Assembly: GCF_033958435.1 (NCBI RefSeq)
Contig: NC_134137.1
Span: forward strand, 238,436,501 to 238,500,500
Source of the DNA: Carettochelys insculpta
Lineage: Eukaryota > Chordata > Testudines > Carettochelyidae
Direction of reading: 5' to 3'
DNA length: 64,000 nt
In this document: piece by piece, positions 42,861 to 53,974 of the stretch
Numbering within the stretch: position 1 is the first letter of the stretch
Layout of the letters: each line of letters begins with the position of its first letter
Notes under the pieces: generated by a model
What the model was told of the DNA's origin: nothing
Databases searched by the model: none
What the model saw: only the letters and a program-made list of their open reading frames with translations
Position numbers and translations under genes: made by a program

Positions 42861-45674
42861 TTGCCAGTGCATTTGTCTGGAGTGCTTCGGAAATCTGTTC
42901 AGGTTACAAAGGCGCTGCTTGTCCATCTGGAGTACCTCATATCAAAGGAGGAAGTTGACATAATAGGCATCTCAGAAACATGGTGGAATGAGGACAATCA
43001 GTGGGACACTATCATACCGGGATATAAATTATATCGGAAAGACAGAACAGGTCATGCGGGTGGCGGAGTGGTACTATATGTGAAGGATAATATAGAATCA
43101 AATGAAGTAAAAATCCTAAAGGAATCAAAATGTTCCATAGAATCATTATGGATAACAATTCATTCCTCTAATATGAATATGGCATTAGGAATATATTACC
43201 GACCACCTAACCAGGACAGTGATAGTGATGCTGAAATGATAAGGGAGATTAGAGAGGCTATCAAAATAAAAAACACAGTAATAATCGGAGATTTCAATTA
43301 TCCCCATATTGATTGGGTGCATGTCACCTCAGGACGGGATTCAGAGATTAAATTTCTTGATGCCTTAAATGACTGCTTCTTGGAGCAGCTAGTACAGGAA
43401 CCCACAAGGGGAGAGTCGATTCTCGATCTAGTCTTGACTGGAACGCAGGATCTGGTCCAAGAGGTAACTGTTATTGGACCGCTTGGAAATAGTGACCACA
43501 ATATAATAACTTTTAATATTCCTGTGTTGGGAAGAACACCGCAGCGGTCAAACACTCTGGCATTTAATTTCAAAAAGGGGAATTACACTAAAATGAGGAA
43601 GCTAGTTAAACAGAAACTAAAAGGTAGAGTAATTAAACTAAAATCCCTGGAAGCTGCATGGAAACTGTTTAAAGACACCATACTAGAGGCCCAACTTAAA
43701 TGTATACCCCAAATAAAAAAACACAGTAAGAGACCTAACAAAGAACCACCATGGCTTAACAGCCATGTTAAAAAGGCAGTGAGAGAGAAAAGGGCAGCTT
43801 TTAAAAAGTGGAAGTCAAATCCTAGTGAGGAAAATAGGAAGGAACATAAACACTCCCAAATTAAGTGTCATAATGTAGTGAGAAAAGCCAAAAAAGAGTT
43901 TGAGGAACAGCTAGCCAAAAATTCAAAAAACGATAGTAAAATGTTTTTTAAATACATTAGAAGCAGGAAGCCTGCTAAAAAAGCAGTGGGGCCCTTGGAT
44001 GATAAAGATATAAAAGGAGTGATCAGGGAAGACAGTGCCATTGCGGAGCAATTAAATGATTTCTTTGCTTCAGTCTTCACGGCTGAGGATGTTACAGAGG
44101 TTCCTAAATCTGAGCCAGACTTTTTAGGTGACAAATCTGAGGAACTCACTCAGATTGAAGTGACATTAGAGGAGGTTTTGGAATTAATTGATAAGCTAAA
44201 TAGTAACAAGTCTCCAGGACCGGACGGCATTCACCCAAGGGTTCTGAAAGAACTCAAATGTGAAATTGCGGAGTTATTAACAGTGGTTTGTAACCTATCC
44301 TTTAAATCCACTTTGGTACCAAATGACTGGAAGACGGCCAATATAACACCAATATTTAAAAAAGGCTCTAGAGGAGATCCTGGCAATTATAGACCGATAA
44401 GTTTAACATCAGTACCAGGCAAATTAGTAGAAACACTAGTAAAGAGTAAAATTGCAAGGCACATAGAAGAGAACGAATTGTTGGGCAAAAGTCAGCATGG
44501 TTTCTGCAGAGGGAAGTCGTGTCTAACTAATCTACTAGAATTCTTTGAAGGGGTTAATAAACATGCGGACAAGGGGCACCCAGTGGACATAATATACCTA
44601 GATTTCCAGAAGGCCTTTGACACGGTCCCACACCAAAGGCTTTTATGTAAATTAGGTGGTCATGGGATAGGAGGAAAGGTCCTTTCATGGATCGGGAATT
44701 GGTTAAAAGACAGAAAACAAAGGGTGGGAATAAATGGTAAATTTTCACAATGGAGGAGGGTAACTAGTGGTGTTCCCCAGGGGTCAGTCCTGGGACTGAT
44801 CCTGTTCAACTTGTTCATCAATGATCTAGAAAATGGTATAAGCAGTGAGGTGGCAAAGTTTGCAGATGACACCAAGTTGTTCAGGACAGTCAAAAGCAAA
44901 AGGGATTGTGAAGAACTACAAAAAGATCTCAGCAAACTGAGTGATTGGGCAGCAAAATGGCAAATGAAATTTAATGTGGGTAAGTGTAAGGTAATGCATG
45001 TTGGAAAAAATAACCCAAATTACACGTACTACATGATGGGGTCAAATTTAGCTACGACAGATCAGGAAAGGGATCTTGGAGTTATAGTGGATAGTTCTCT
45101 GAAGACATCCATGCAGTGTGCAGCGGCAGTTAGTAAGGCAAATAGGATGTTAGGAATTATTAAAAAAGGGATCAATAATAAGACAAAAGAGATCATACTT
45201 CCCCTATATAAAACTATGGTACGCCCACATCTCGAGTACTGCGTGCAGATGTGGTCTCCTCACCTCAAAAAAGATATATTGGCATTAGAAAAGGTTCAGA
45301 AAAGGGCGACTAAGATGATTAGGGGCTTGGAAAGGGTCCCATATTGGGAGAGGCTAGAGAGACTGGGACTTTTCAGTTTGGAAAAAAGGCGATTGAGGGG
45401 CGATATGATAGAGGTATATAAAATCATGAATGGTGTGGAGAAAGTGAATATAGAAAAATTATTTACCTTTTCCCATAATACAAGAACTAGGGGACACCAA
45501 ATGAAATTGATGGGTAGTAGGTTCAAAACTAATAAAAGGAAATTTTTCTTCACACAGCGCACAGTCAACCTGTGGAACTCCTTGCCCGAGGAGGCTGTGA
45601 AGGCCAGGACTCTATTAGGGTTTAAAAAAGAGCTTGATAAATTTTTGCAGGTTAGGTCCATAAATGGCTATTAG
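42861..45674 (+). CDS. CR1 LINE ORF2: endonuclease-reverse transcriptase, uninterrupted frame
   Basis: A single 937-codon frame. The product nicks target DNA and reverse-transcribes CR1 RNA. The AP-type endonuclease is in about residues 25-230: [51 protein letters not shown] and [13 protein letters not shown]. The RT is in about residues 450-720: [78 protein letters not shown] and KFADDTKLF with both palm aspartates. The C-terminal region has [19 protein letters not shown] and [14 protein letters not shown]. The first ~20 codons use a TTG start and probably precede the element: homology to CR1 starts around residue 20-25, so the N-terminal edge of the endonuclease is clipped. No stop or frameshift elsewhere, which suggests a young copy. 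Confidence 0.93.
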   Translation: MPVHLSGVLRKSVQVTKALLVHLEYLISKEEVDIIGISETWWNEDNQWDTIIPGYKLYRKDRTGHAGGGVVLYVKDNIESNEVKILKESKCSIESLWITIHSSNMNMALGIYYRPPNQDSDSDAEMIREIREAIKIKNTVIIGDFNYPHIDWVHVTSGRDSEIKFLDALNDCFLEQLVQEPTRGESILDLVLTGTQDLVQEVTVIGPLGNSDHNIITFNIPVLGRTPQRSNTLAFNFKKGNYTKMRKLVKQKLKGRVIKLKSLEAAWKLFKDTILEAQLKCIPQIKKHSKRPNKEPPWLNSHVKKAVREKRAAFKKWKSNPSEENRKEHKHSQIKCHNVVRKAKKEFEEQLAKNSKNDSKMFFKYIRSRKPAKKAVGPLDDKDIKGVIREDSAIAEQLNDFFASVFTAEDVTEVPKSEPDFLGDKSEELTQIEVTLEEVLELIDKLNSNKSPGPDGIHPRVLKELKCEIAELLTVVCNLSFKSTLVPNDWKTANITPIFKKGSRGDPGNYRPISLTSVPGKLVETLVKSKIARHIEENELLGKSQHGFCRGKSCLTNLLEFFEGVNKHADKGHPVDIIYLDFQKAFDTVPHQRLLCKLGGHGIGGKVLSWIGNWLKDRKQRVGINGKFSQWRRVTSGVPQGSVLGLILFNLFINDLENGISSEVAKFADDTKLFRTVKSKRDCEELQKDLSKLSDWAAKWQMKFNVGKCKVMHVGKNNPNYTYYMMGSNLATTDQERDLGVIVDSSLKTSMQCAAAVSKANRMLGIIKKGINNKTKEIILPLYKTMVRPHLEYCVQMWSPHLKKDILALEKVQKRATKMIRGLERVPYWERLERLGLFSLEKRRLRGDMIEVYKIMNGVEKVNIEKLFTFSHNTRTRGHQMKLMGSRFKTNKRKFFFTQRTVNLWNSLPEEAVKARTLLGFKKELDKFLQVRSINGY

Positions 45675-45872
45675 CCAGGGATAAAGTATGGTGCCCCAGC
45701 CTTCATAACAAGGGCAGGAGATGGATGGCAGGAGATAAATCACTTGATCATTGTCTTCTGTTCTCCTTCTCTGGGGCACCTGGCATTGGCCACCGTCGGC
45801 AGATGGGATGCTGGGCTCGATGGACCTTTGGTCTGACCCAGTATGGCCATTCTTATGTTCTTATGTTCTTAT
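42915..45872 (+). mobile_element. CR1 LINE, nearly full ORF2 and 3' end
   Basis: After the stop, a 200-bp 3' UTR contains GGCACCTGGCATTGGCCACC and GGCTCGATGGACCTTTGGTC and ends in TTCTTATGTTCTTATGTTCT, the short tandem tail of CR1. The 5' end is truncated near 42915-42935. The same subfamily is represented by the minus-strand fragment 14298-15190. Confidence 0.9.
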
Positions 45873-46750
45873 CTTCCTTGGACAAAGTGACGGACTAAAT
45901 AATGATCTTGCACTGTTCAAGAGAAGATGTTGAGCAGTGGGTGGCAGTATATTTCTGAGGTGGGAGATTTGCTGGTGTTTCCATGTGCATAGTTCATGAA
46001 TGGTTTGGTTCATGTAATTTAGCTGGCTGTGCCTCTGCAAGACAATGGCTGAGTGATCACAGTGCCTGGAGGGGGTTACCACTTGTCACTGGCAAAACAC
46101 TGTGAGAGACTGGAAAGTTAAATGGTCCCATCATTTCAGGCCATATCCCAAGGCCCTTCTGGGTATCAGTCATCCTAACAATGAAGACGTATTTGCACTT
46201 TTGGTATCTATTGCTTTGGCAGAGTTTGGTGCCTCTCTGGATAAGTATTTCCCTCGTTCCTCATGAAAAACTCAGCAACTTTGAGGGGTTGTTTGAAAGC
46301 CAAAAGATAGGATGGGGAAAAATTTCTTTTAGAATATATTCCTCATCAAGTTTGCAATTGTTTGATGATGTCCAATATAGTGTTTAACACAGGGAGTAGT
46401 AGTGGCATTTGACAACTAGGTATGACACTTAGGTATAGATTCTCTGCCAACATCCCCAGCAGAGGAGCATAACTGATGGTCTGTGGCTGCTGCAGCTGCA
46501 ACAGTTAGGGAGTAAAGTGGCCATGAAGCCTAGATCTAGCAACCAAGACCATCAGCATAGATCCATGTCTACTTCCCCTGCCAGACAGAGCCCACTCCTC
46601 ACTCCAGCTTTTCATTATGCCCCTATCCAGTCTTTGTGCATGCTAACAATCTTATTGCACCCCACCAGGAGGCTGTGTCCCACAGTCTGGGAAACTCTGT
46701 GCTACAGAACATTGAGTCAGTAAATCATGGGACCCATTCTGCATTACGAT
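45873..46750. other. Unassigned stretch
   Basis: No recognisable gene or repeat. Confidence 0.35.
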
Positions 46751-47461
46751 AGCCGTGTCTACACGTGCACGCTACTTCGAAGTAGCGGCACTAACTTCGA
46801 AATAGTGCCCGTCACGGCTACACGTGTTGGGCGCTATTTCGAAGTTGAAATCGACGTTAGGCGGTGAGACGTCGAAGCCGCTAACCCCATGAGGGGATGG
46901 GAATAGCGCCCTACTTCGAAGTTGAACGTCGAAGTAGGGCACGTGTAGACGATCCACGTCCCGCAACATCGAAATAGCGGGGTCCGCCATGGCGGCCATC
47001 AGCTGAGGGGTTGAGAGACGCTCTCTCTCCAGCCCCTGCGGGGATCTATGGTGACCGTGTGCAGCAGCCCTTAGCCCAGGGCTTCTGGCTGCTGCTGCTG
47101 CAGCTGGGGATCCATGCTGCGTGCACAGGGTCTGCAACCAGTTGTCGGCTCTGTGGATCTTGTGTTGCTTAGTGCAACTGTGTCTGGGAGGGGCCCTTTA
47201 AGGGAGCAGCTTGCTGTTGAGTCCGCCCTGTGACCCTGTCTGCAGCTGTGCCTGGCACCCTTATTTCGATGTGTGCTACTTTGGCGTGTAGACGTTCCCT
47301 CGCAGCTCCTATTTCGATGTGGTGCTGCACAACGTCGAAGTAGAACGTCGACGTTGCCAGCCCTGGACGACATGTAGACGTTATTCATCGAAATAGCCTA
47401 TTTCGATTTCTCCACATCGAAATAGGCTACTTCGAAGTAGGCTTCACGTGTAGACGTAGCT
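46751..47461 (+). mobile_element. Harbinger MITE A3 (711 bp)
   Basis: Starts AGCCGTGTCTACACGTGCAC and ends CACGTGTAGACGTAGCT, one base off the consensus at each tip. The interior is nearly identical by eye to A2 and A4. The flanks GAT/TAT agree at two of three bases. The reversed MDPQLQQQQPEAL stretch near 47110 is the relic of the transposase start. Confidence 0.88.
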
Positions 47462-47508
47462 TATATTGTCTAATTTTACACACTTTCTAACACTGGAAGA
47501 TAAGCATA

Positions 47509-47871
47509 ATGGAGAGTGCTTACCCTTCACTTGACGAGAAAGGGTCAACCCCACAATTTGGGCAGAGGAAATCCCACCCCATTTTGTTCTGGGCATGCTC
47601 CCACTGCTGTTCCAGTGTAAAAGGGAGTAGTCTAACTCAGCCTAATCTGACCACCAAGAAGGAAGAATGCCTGGTGGAGACTCCAGCACAGAAGCTTCCA
47701 CAGACCCTGACTGCCTGTGTCAGCAATCCCAAGAATAAGACCAGAGATCTGTTGCTGGCAGCCGACCAGCTGGAGTCAGAATCCCAGGGACCTAGTTGTG
47801 CTGAGGAACCTGGAGACACACTTGATATACAGATCAAGGCTTCAGAAGATAGGGTAGGAAATACCCCTTAG
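47509..47871 (+). other. Unassigned 120-codon open frame
   Basis: The frame starts MESAYPSLDEKGSTPQFGQR and ends SEDRVGNTP. It is hydrophilic with several Cys, no signal peptide or membrane segment, no domain I recognise. It lies between MITE A3 and a solo LTR, so it may be a fragment of a retroelement polyprotein. Coding status is doubtful. Confidence 0.25.
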
Positions 47872-47982
47872 AGGGGGAACTAGGTGAAATCCAAGCAGGA
47901 CAAAAGCAGGCTTCTCCAGTCCAGCAGTATCCATGCGCTTCCCTGCTCCGTGGATTCCTGCCCCACCACCTCCTATGCAGGT

Positions 47983-48661
47983 TGTCATGGCTCCTTCCCC
48001 ACTCTAGCAAGATAAATGCAGAAGTGGGGGCCAGCAAAAGTACCTCCAAAACCTTATCTAACAGGTTTTGGTAAAAACTTTCCCCAAAAATCCTAAAAAC
48101 CTTAGATTTTGGGATAAAATTCACTGCCACCACCCAAGTAATAATAAGGAAATCAGGGAGAGACTACTTGGGAAATCTCACCCCCAAAAGTAAAAACCAG
48201 GACACAAACATTAACCAATACCAGGTTAATAAAAAGAGAAAGACAGAACTTTTATTATGACAACAATATTCGTGTTGCAAGCCTCGTGACTAGATGGAAG
48301 AGTCATAAAGTAAAACACATGGGGAGTCTCCACCATGGGCCTAGAACTTAGTTACAAAGAGAGTAAAAGAACATTTCTAAAAAGTGCACAGACATCAGAT
48401 CCCACTTCCCAAACCATAAAACAATAAAGACTAACGGATCTATCTAAACTTCCCCTACTTACAGAAGATTGGAGGGCCTGTTCTTGTAGGGAGATATTCT
48501 GTGTCTCTCCGTCATGGCTGGAAAGAAGAAGGAACAGAGAACAGAAGAAGGGAGGAGCCAAAATTCAATTCTTACCTACATTCCTATAGGCCAACCCCAC
48601 CTGGCTAAGGAGGTTAACTCTTTTACTCCCAGGCTGCCGGCTAACCATCATGATCATGACA
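47983..48661 (-). mobile_element. Solo LTR (679 bp) with 5-bp target duplication
   Basis: On the minus strand it begins TGTCATGATCATGATGG and ends GGGGAAGGAGCCATGACA, a TG...CA unit with 7-bp inverted tips (TGTCATG/CATGACA). The duplication CAGGT is at 47978-47982 and 48662-48666, perfect. A reverse AATAAAAG-type polyadenylation region lies near 48248-48256. No internal retroviral sequence borders it, so it arose by LTR-LTR recombination. The family (ERV or Gypsy) is not decided. Confidence 0.88.
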
Positions 48662-48666
48662 CAGGT

Positions 48667-49678
48667 CCTTGGACTTTCATGCTTTGTCCTCTTGTTCAGA
48701 AGCCCAAGAGCCTTTCTCCTTGAGACTGGGCTGTTATTGAGGCAGGCTCCCCCCGAAGTATTGAGAGACCTAATTCTATTGAAGTTTAAAATTCTAGTGA
48801 ATACTTAAAATCTTCTCAGGATGAGAAAACAGTTTCTCTCTTAGTTCAGTTTAAATTTCCCTTTATCTTTCTTCATTTGGCAGCTACATGAGAAGCCTGT
48901 TATCAGCCTCAGGTTTAAAGAAGATCATTAAATTGCAAACCTTTGTCTCAAATAGAAACCAAGGAAAGAGCTATAATCCTTGTCAGTTTGCCAGTCAGGG
49001 AGGAAACCACCCACAACTCTTGGCTGAACTTAGGCCCTCCAATTGCAGCTACTTAATGTTGTCTGAGAATCTCCCACTGTACAGAGAGTAGAGTGAATCA
49101 GTGCACACAGACTGGCATAGTCCCATCCCTATGAGTCTTGAAACTTCATATTTTCTTTTGTTAAACTCCCTAAATGCCAAATGTCCTTAAGCTATTCGAT
49201 CTTCTGCAGCTCTTTGGAGCCTTAAATCTCCAAGGGATACACAATGACCTCACGCCATAGGATACTCTTTTCACCTGTTCAGTTTTGCTTGCAAACGTAC
49301 AAAAATCTTATCAGACGATACTGACCAGTGGCCATGGAGTCACTTGCAGATTGATTGTGTATTTTTTCATGACAAACATCCAGCAATATTAGATCTTTGG
49401 CAATGTGCCACATCAGAACAATCAAATTCTTTACCTCACTAGGCAAGTCTCTTACAGCTCCGCACCTTCCTCTTAAAGGGAAGTTTGTATTGCACATAGT
49501 GCAGGTAAAAGGCATAATTGCTGCCTTTGACACATTCAAGCTCAAAGAGATTGCTCCACCTGCAGTCTTGATGTCTGTTCCAAAGAGGTGTATTGGAACT
49601 AATGCGGGGAAGCAACATCCTGTACACATCTGCGACTGAATAAGATTCACTACCAGGAAATATACATATATATGTACA
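48667..49678. other. Unassigned stretch, upstream of the GALNT8-like exon
   Basis: No gene recognised. It may contain the promoter and 5' UTR of the gene starting at 49703, but no core promoter motif stands out. The 80-codon frame at 49397-49639 has no recognisable domain. Confidence 0.35.
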
Positions 49679-49679
49679 G

Positions 49680-49700
49680 AGAGAGAGAGAGAGAGAGAGA
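49680..49700 (+). repeat. (GA)n microsatellite just before a start codon
   Basis: About ten GA units directly precede the AAAATGG start context of the GALNT8-like exon. Confidence 0.9.
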
Positions 49701-49702
49701 AA

Positions 49703-49917
49703 ATGGTCTCGTGGAGAAGATTACCAGGTCTCTTTCCAACTGTGCTGATTCTTGTATCCACTGCGAATATCTTCCTTGTGTTTTACACGAAGAGTGTAAT
49801 ACAAGAACTGAAAAAGGAAAGCCATAGACACTTTGAGGCTCGTTCCTCATCTTTTAGCCACGAAGATGCAGTAATTGAGCGGCTGGACCATTTGGAGATG
49901 CACATTCACAACATCTG
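49703..49917 (+). CDS. GALNT8: Probable first coding exon of a GALNT8-like N-acetylgalactosaminyltransferase
   Basis: The ATG at 49703 sits in a good context (AAAATGG). Residues 1-5 are cytosolic (MVSWRR), about 8-27 form a hydrophobic type II membrane anchor (LFPTVLILVSTANIFLVFY), and 28-70 are a polar stem ending AVIERLDHLEMHIHNI. The start MxxWRxLP, the anchor and the xVIxRLxHLE stem motif fit the GALNT8/9/18 subgroup of Golgi mucin-type O-glycosylation enzymes, closest to GALNT8 (recalled family pattern, not a database result). The frame meets GTAAGT directly after ATCT at 49917, so a phase-1 splice donor is likely. The catalytic domain is not in the window; following introns would be filled with transposons. 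It is the only host-gene candidate here. Confidence 0.62.
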
Positions 49918-50512
49918 TAAGTAAAATGCCTTGCTGTTCAGCAGCAGATTTAGAACACCTAAGTACACTAGAATTCCATCTCTGGGATCTTCTGCTCTGG
50001 AGGTACTTTTGTAGCACTTCAGAAGTACTTTATGTTTTCGTGTGTTTCTTAGGATTTGTCTGGACACATTTTCTCTGCAACATTCTGTTTTAAGAAAAGA
50101 CTTGAGGATTTCTCTACCATATCTCCAGGGAATAGCCTCTCACTGATAGCTATTCTTACCTGCTTTACTTTCTAGGCTGCTATCATCAACAGCTCTTTTA
50201 GAACTGGACAAGGTTTCATCATTTAGGAATTAATAGACATATATGTTAGAAACATCAAGATTTGCTATGTTAGAAGGAAGCAATTAAGATGAAATATGAA
50301 ACAGTTGGCAGAGCTGCTCATACCAGCAGATTAATCACAAGGGGAAAGAATTTCTTAGATTGTATTGTTATGTAAGAAATCTGTTGTGAGACATGTGCCT
50401 GTTTTGAAAGGAAGGGAGGTCTTTCCTCATTTTACCTAGCCTGTGCTGTCCTGGAAAGCAAAGGATTTGTATGTGAGAAGCCATAACCAGGTCCTATCTT
50501 TGTTCTTCTCAG

Positions 50513-50552
50513 TCCTTGAACTGGAAAATGCTGGCAATGGTGCTATGATACA
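50513..50552 (+). other. Candidate short second exon
   Basis: A pyrimidine-rich acceptor (TTTGTTCTTCTCAG) and a donor (CAG|GTGAGT) bracket 40-41 nt. Joined in phase with the exon ending at 49917 it keeps the frame open (LELENAGNGAMIQ). Both splice signals are good, but such a small exon could be chance. Confidence 0.28.
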
Positions 50553-50869
50553 GGTGAGTTGCTGAGACTGGTGATACATGCTGACTGACCTGTGTACAAA
50601 AGCAGCACCAAAGGAGAGCTAAAGGGAAGATTGTTCAACCCTGAGAACAAAGAATAGGTCAAGAAAAATCTAAGGGTCTGTCTCCACTGTACTTGGAGAT
50701 GTAATTTTCAGCTTGGGTAGATATATCTGCAGCAGATTGACCAAGCATGCAAAACAGAGCAGTGCAGCTGCAGGAGGGGCTAGTCACCCTGAGCATGATC
50801 CCATCTGAAACTCTCAGTGCATATTTGGATGGCTAACCTTTCCTGCTGCTTATGTGTGTATGAATATGT

Positions 50870-51334
50870 GTTAGGGTAAATTTGTTTAATGTGAAATTTT
50901 AAAATGGCGGCCAGTAGGCTGTCAGTAAGGACTCCATTTTGTTTAAGATGACTCAGCAATTTACCTCAAAAGAAAAGGCGGGAAGAAAAGGCAGGAAAAC
51001 CAGGGTCAGGTGACCTAGGGTCCCCCTGGTAACGATTGGTTATAGAAGGAGGTAGCACCATCCATCTTGGTCTCTCACTCTCCCCTGACACGTTGTGACT
51101 GGATTGTTGTAATATCAAAGGACAGTAAAATTCAAAACTAAATATACACATGCACTCTACTTGACATTGAGGGGTGTATATTGGTCCATTCTTCACATAA
51201 GTTCAGTTTTGTTATACAAGAAGTTATAAACTTACTTGCACACAGAAATAATTTCTTATAGGCATACACCACGCAGGACGACATGTCAAATATTAAAAAA
51301 CTAAAAAAACTAAAAAAAAAGAAAAAGAAAGACA
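50870..51334 (+). mobile_element. Possible 5' LTR of the endogenous retrovirus
   Basis: The segment runs from TGTTAGGGTAAATTTG to AGAAAGACA, a TG...CA unit of 465 bp. It is followed after one base by TGCGGGCTCGTCC (51336-51348), which matches a proline-tRNA primer-binding site at 12 of 13 positions. No second copy occurs downstream, so LTR identity rests on ends and primer site only. Confidence 0.42.
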
Positions 51335-51335
51335 T

Positions 51336-51353
51336 TGCGGGCTCGTCCATAGA
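51336..51353 (+). other. Possible proline-tRNA primer-binding site
   Basis: TGCGGGCTCGTCC agrees with the 3' complement of tRNA-Pro at 12 of 13 bases, but the next five bases diverge. Position right after the candidate LTR supports it. Confidence 0.42.
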
Positions 51354-51561
51354 TCAGCCTGGCATCCCACTTAAAACCTACCTAATCTAACTCGTGGTAT
51401 AAAATACTTTGGGTGGGGTCAGTCTGTGTAAATTCTTGTATATAAATATATGTTTATTTCATTATTTTTTTGACAACCGGATTGATAGTTAAGTTTACAG
51501 TATTGTTATGTTAGTAAGGTTAACTAAATTAAATAAATAGTTTTATAGTTTGGTGACTGCT

Positions 51562-51777
51562 GATGGGAATAAGGGGACTTCGAAGTAGGTGGGGTCCTTT
51601 CGAAAAGGAGCCCTGTCGGGATGAGCCGCGCAGCGGCGAGGCGCGTCAACTTCGAAGTGCCGCGGCCGCCCGCATGCTAATGAAGCGCTGAATATGCATT
51701 TCAGCGCTTCATTAGTAAACTTTGAAATGGCCATTTGCATGGCCATTTCGAAGTTTGGGGCTAGTGTAGATGTAGCC
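51562..51777 (+). mobile_element. Half of palindromic MITE C (C2)
   Basis: It matches the right half of C1 (42146-42365) from GGGAATAAGGGGACTTCGAA through GCGCTTCATTAGTAAACTTT to CTAGTGTAGATGTAGCC. The left half is missing, and the break is at the palindrome centre. It lies between the primer-binding-site region and pol remains of the retrovirus. Confidence 0.82.
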
Positions 51778-51782
51778 TGAGT

Positions 51783-52370
51783 TTGTTAAATAGCAATGTC
51801 GAAATAGAAAGAGCGCCACGGTTTTCTTGCTTGCCGTATGCTTTACAGATAGAGGTCCAAGAACATATGTGTCCTCTCCCCTGTAATAATGTCAACAAAG
51901 AAAGTTCTCCATTAAAACTTCAAATTAAGTACCAGTCTATTTTAGATGCTAAATTAATAATTTGGGTCACAGATGGTAGCTGTTATTATAAAGAGGGCCA
52001 TCCACGCGCAGAGTGTGCTGCCTTCTGCCTGAGTTTGGGGAAGGTGCTGCAGGGCACTGTAAAACCATTAGGCTCAAGCGACTGAGTTGGTAGCAATACT
52101 AGCTGTCCTGCACTATAAAAATTTAACATCTAATAGTTGTATATGTTCTGACTCAAGTTGGGTGATTCAGGCATTATCTAAATGGCTACCAATTTAAAAA
52201 GCTAGAAACATGTGATCAGCAGATGGGCATCTTATAGCGCATACTAAATATTTATTGCATGCGTGGGACCTGGCACAAAACCAAGAAGGAGGTACTTATT
52301 TGTTTAAAGTAAAGGCACACAAAAAGGATATAGAAAAACTTTCAAATTAAAACAATCATGTTAATTTACC
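51783..52370 (+). pseudogene. Retroviral RNase H-like remnant
   Basis: The frame 51783-52085 contains VTDGSCYYKEGHPRAECA, the D-G-S start of an RNase H fold with the first acidic residue, as found at the C-terminal end of retroviral reverse transcriptase. Later parts (CSDSS and DGHLIAHTKYLLHAW in other frames, to about 52370) suggest the remaining acidic positions. At least three frame changes and stops. The polymerase part upstream is missing. Its role would be degrading genomic RNA during replication; non-functional. Confidence 0.65.
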
Positions 52371-52574
52371 AACAAAAGAGGCAGCAATAAAGACCGAAGA
52401 TTCTTGATGGACCTTATCCGATAAACAAGTAAGCAAAGTAAAATCAGGTCCAATAAAGAACATAAAATACCCAAATATTAAGGAACGGCAAAATAAAGAC
52501 AAAGAGATTCAGCAATTATTAAAAAAGGCACCTTTAAAAATTATAAGATCTTTAAAGACAAATCAGGTCTAATA

Positions 52575-53368
52575 ATGGCAATTAAAGATGATGTCAGAGC
52601 TCTTCCTCTAATCGTGTTCCCAACTTGTTTAAGGGGAGAATTAATTATAATAATACGTAACCAAGCACATTTTGGTGTGGATAAAACCATACAAAAAGTA
52701 ATCAGTACTGCATGGTGGCCTAGCTTGGTACAGGATGTGATACGTTGCATCAATAATTGTCTAAAATGTGCAGCAAATAACCCAAATCCTCAGGTAAACA
52801 AGATTCCCTTAAGACATCAAACTATAGGAGGCCCTTGGACAAGACTGCAGGTAGACTACATTGGACCCTTACCTGTAACAGCTAAAGGACACAAGTATTG
52901 TTTGGTAGTAGTAAACTCCTTTACTAAGTGGGTGAAGACTTACCCTACTAAATCTAATACAGCTAACATTACCCCAAAATTTTTGTTGAAGAAGGTATTC
53001 TCAAGGTTCGGATTGCCTAAGATAATAGACTCCAATCAAGGTCCTCATTTTACGGGTTCTGTAGTAAAAGCATTATGCATAGGAGTAAAACAGGAATTTC
53101 ATATAGCAGGTCATCCACAAAGTTCAGGACTGGTGGAACGTACCAATAAAGTGTTAAAAACAGCATTAAAAAAAGTAATAAATTGTCAAAAAAAAATTGG
53201 GACCATAAGCTTCCACTAATACTCATGGCATTAAGATCTGCGGTCGCATCACATGGGTATACCCCACATAAGGTAATAACTGGAAAATTAATAAGGCTTC
53301 CAGAACATTGGTGGTTGGAAGGAATACCCCCTAATAATTTTCAGCCTAAATTGCAACTCAAGCAGTAG
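52575..53368 (+). pseudogene. Retroviral integrase, largely open but truncated
   Basis: An open frame of 214 codons (52575-53219) with the zinc-binding N-terminal pattern (H near residue 35, then NNCLKCAANN with its Cys pair), and a catalytic core carrying Asp in VDYIGPL, Asp in IDSNQGPHF and Glu in SSGLVERTN. The DDE set is complete. The frame is lost near 53215 and continues one frame over to 53368 with RSAVASHGYTPHKVITGK. The enzyme inserts viral DNA in the host chromosome; here only a fossil. Downstream is a poorly conserved region, then envelope-like sequence. Confidence 0.8.
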
Positions 53369-53974
53369 ATTAAAAAAATCTTAAAAAATATTACTAACAT
53401 TCAATATAAGGTTGCAATACAGTTAAGAACTAATATTAAAAATATGAACCAAAGACTAAATCATGGGCTAACTAGTAAAAAATAAAAAATTTGGTGTTGT
53501 ATAAATACTGTTCTAAAAAGGGTCACATTTTAAGTCCCAAATGGGTAGAACCAGTAAAAATTATAAACAAAGCAAGTCCTACAGTTTATAAGGTAAAAAT
53601 CTGCATAAAAAATAAATTTCCAAATGGTTTCATGCCAGTCAGCTAAAACCATGGAAAGGGGCTAGTATTCTTAATAAGATGCAAAATGTAATAATGTAAA
53701 CCTAATTAATGTCTTTCTATTTTCTCAAATTATAAAGTGCCCATACAGCCCTTGTCATCGGTTCTACTTAACAAATTATTATGTATATAGTTTAATATGT
53801 TTAAGGTTAAGTGTTGCTCTTATTGTAAACCCTGGTAATTACTATTTTTGTACCATCATTCCAGATCCAAATTTTTAAAAAAAATTACCAGTTAAAACAT
53901 ATGAAGATGATATATAGTTTCCTTCTCGTAATACAAAGGTACAAGGTCCCATATCCATTTATGCATATACAATT

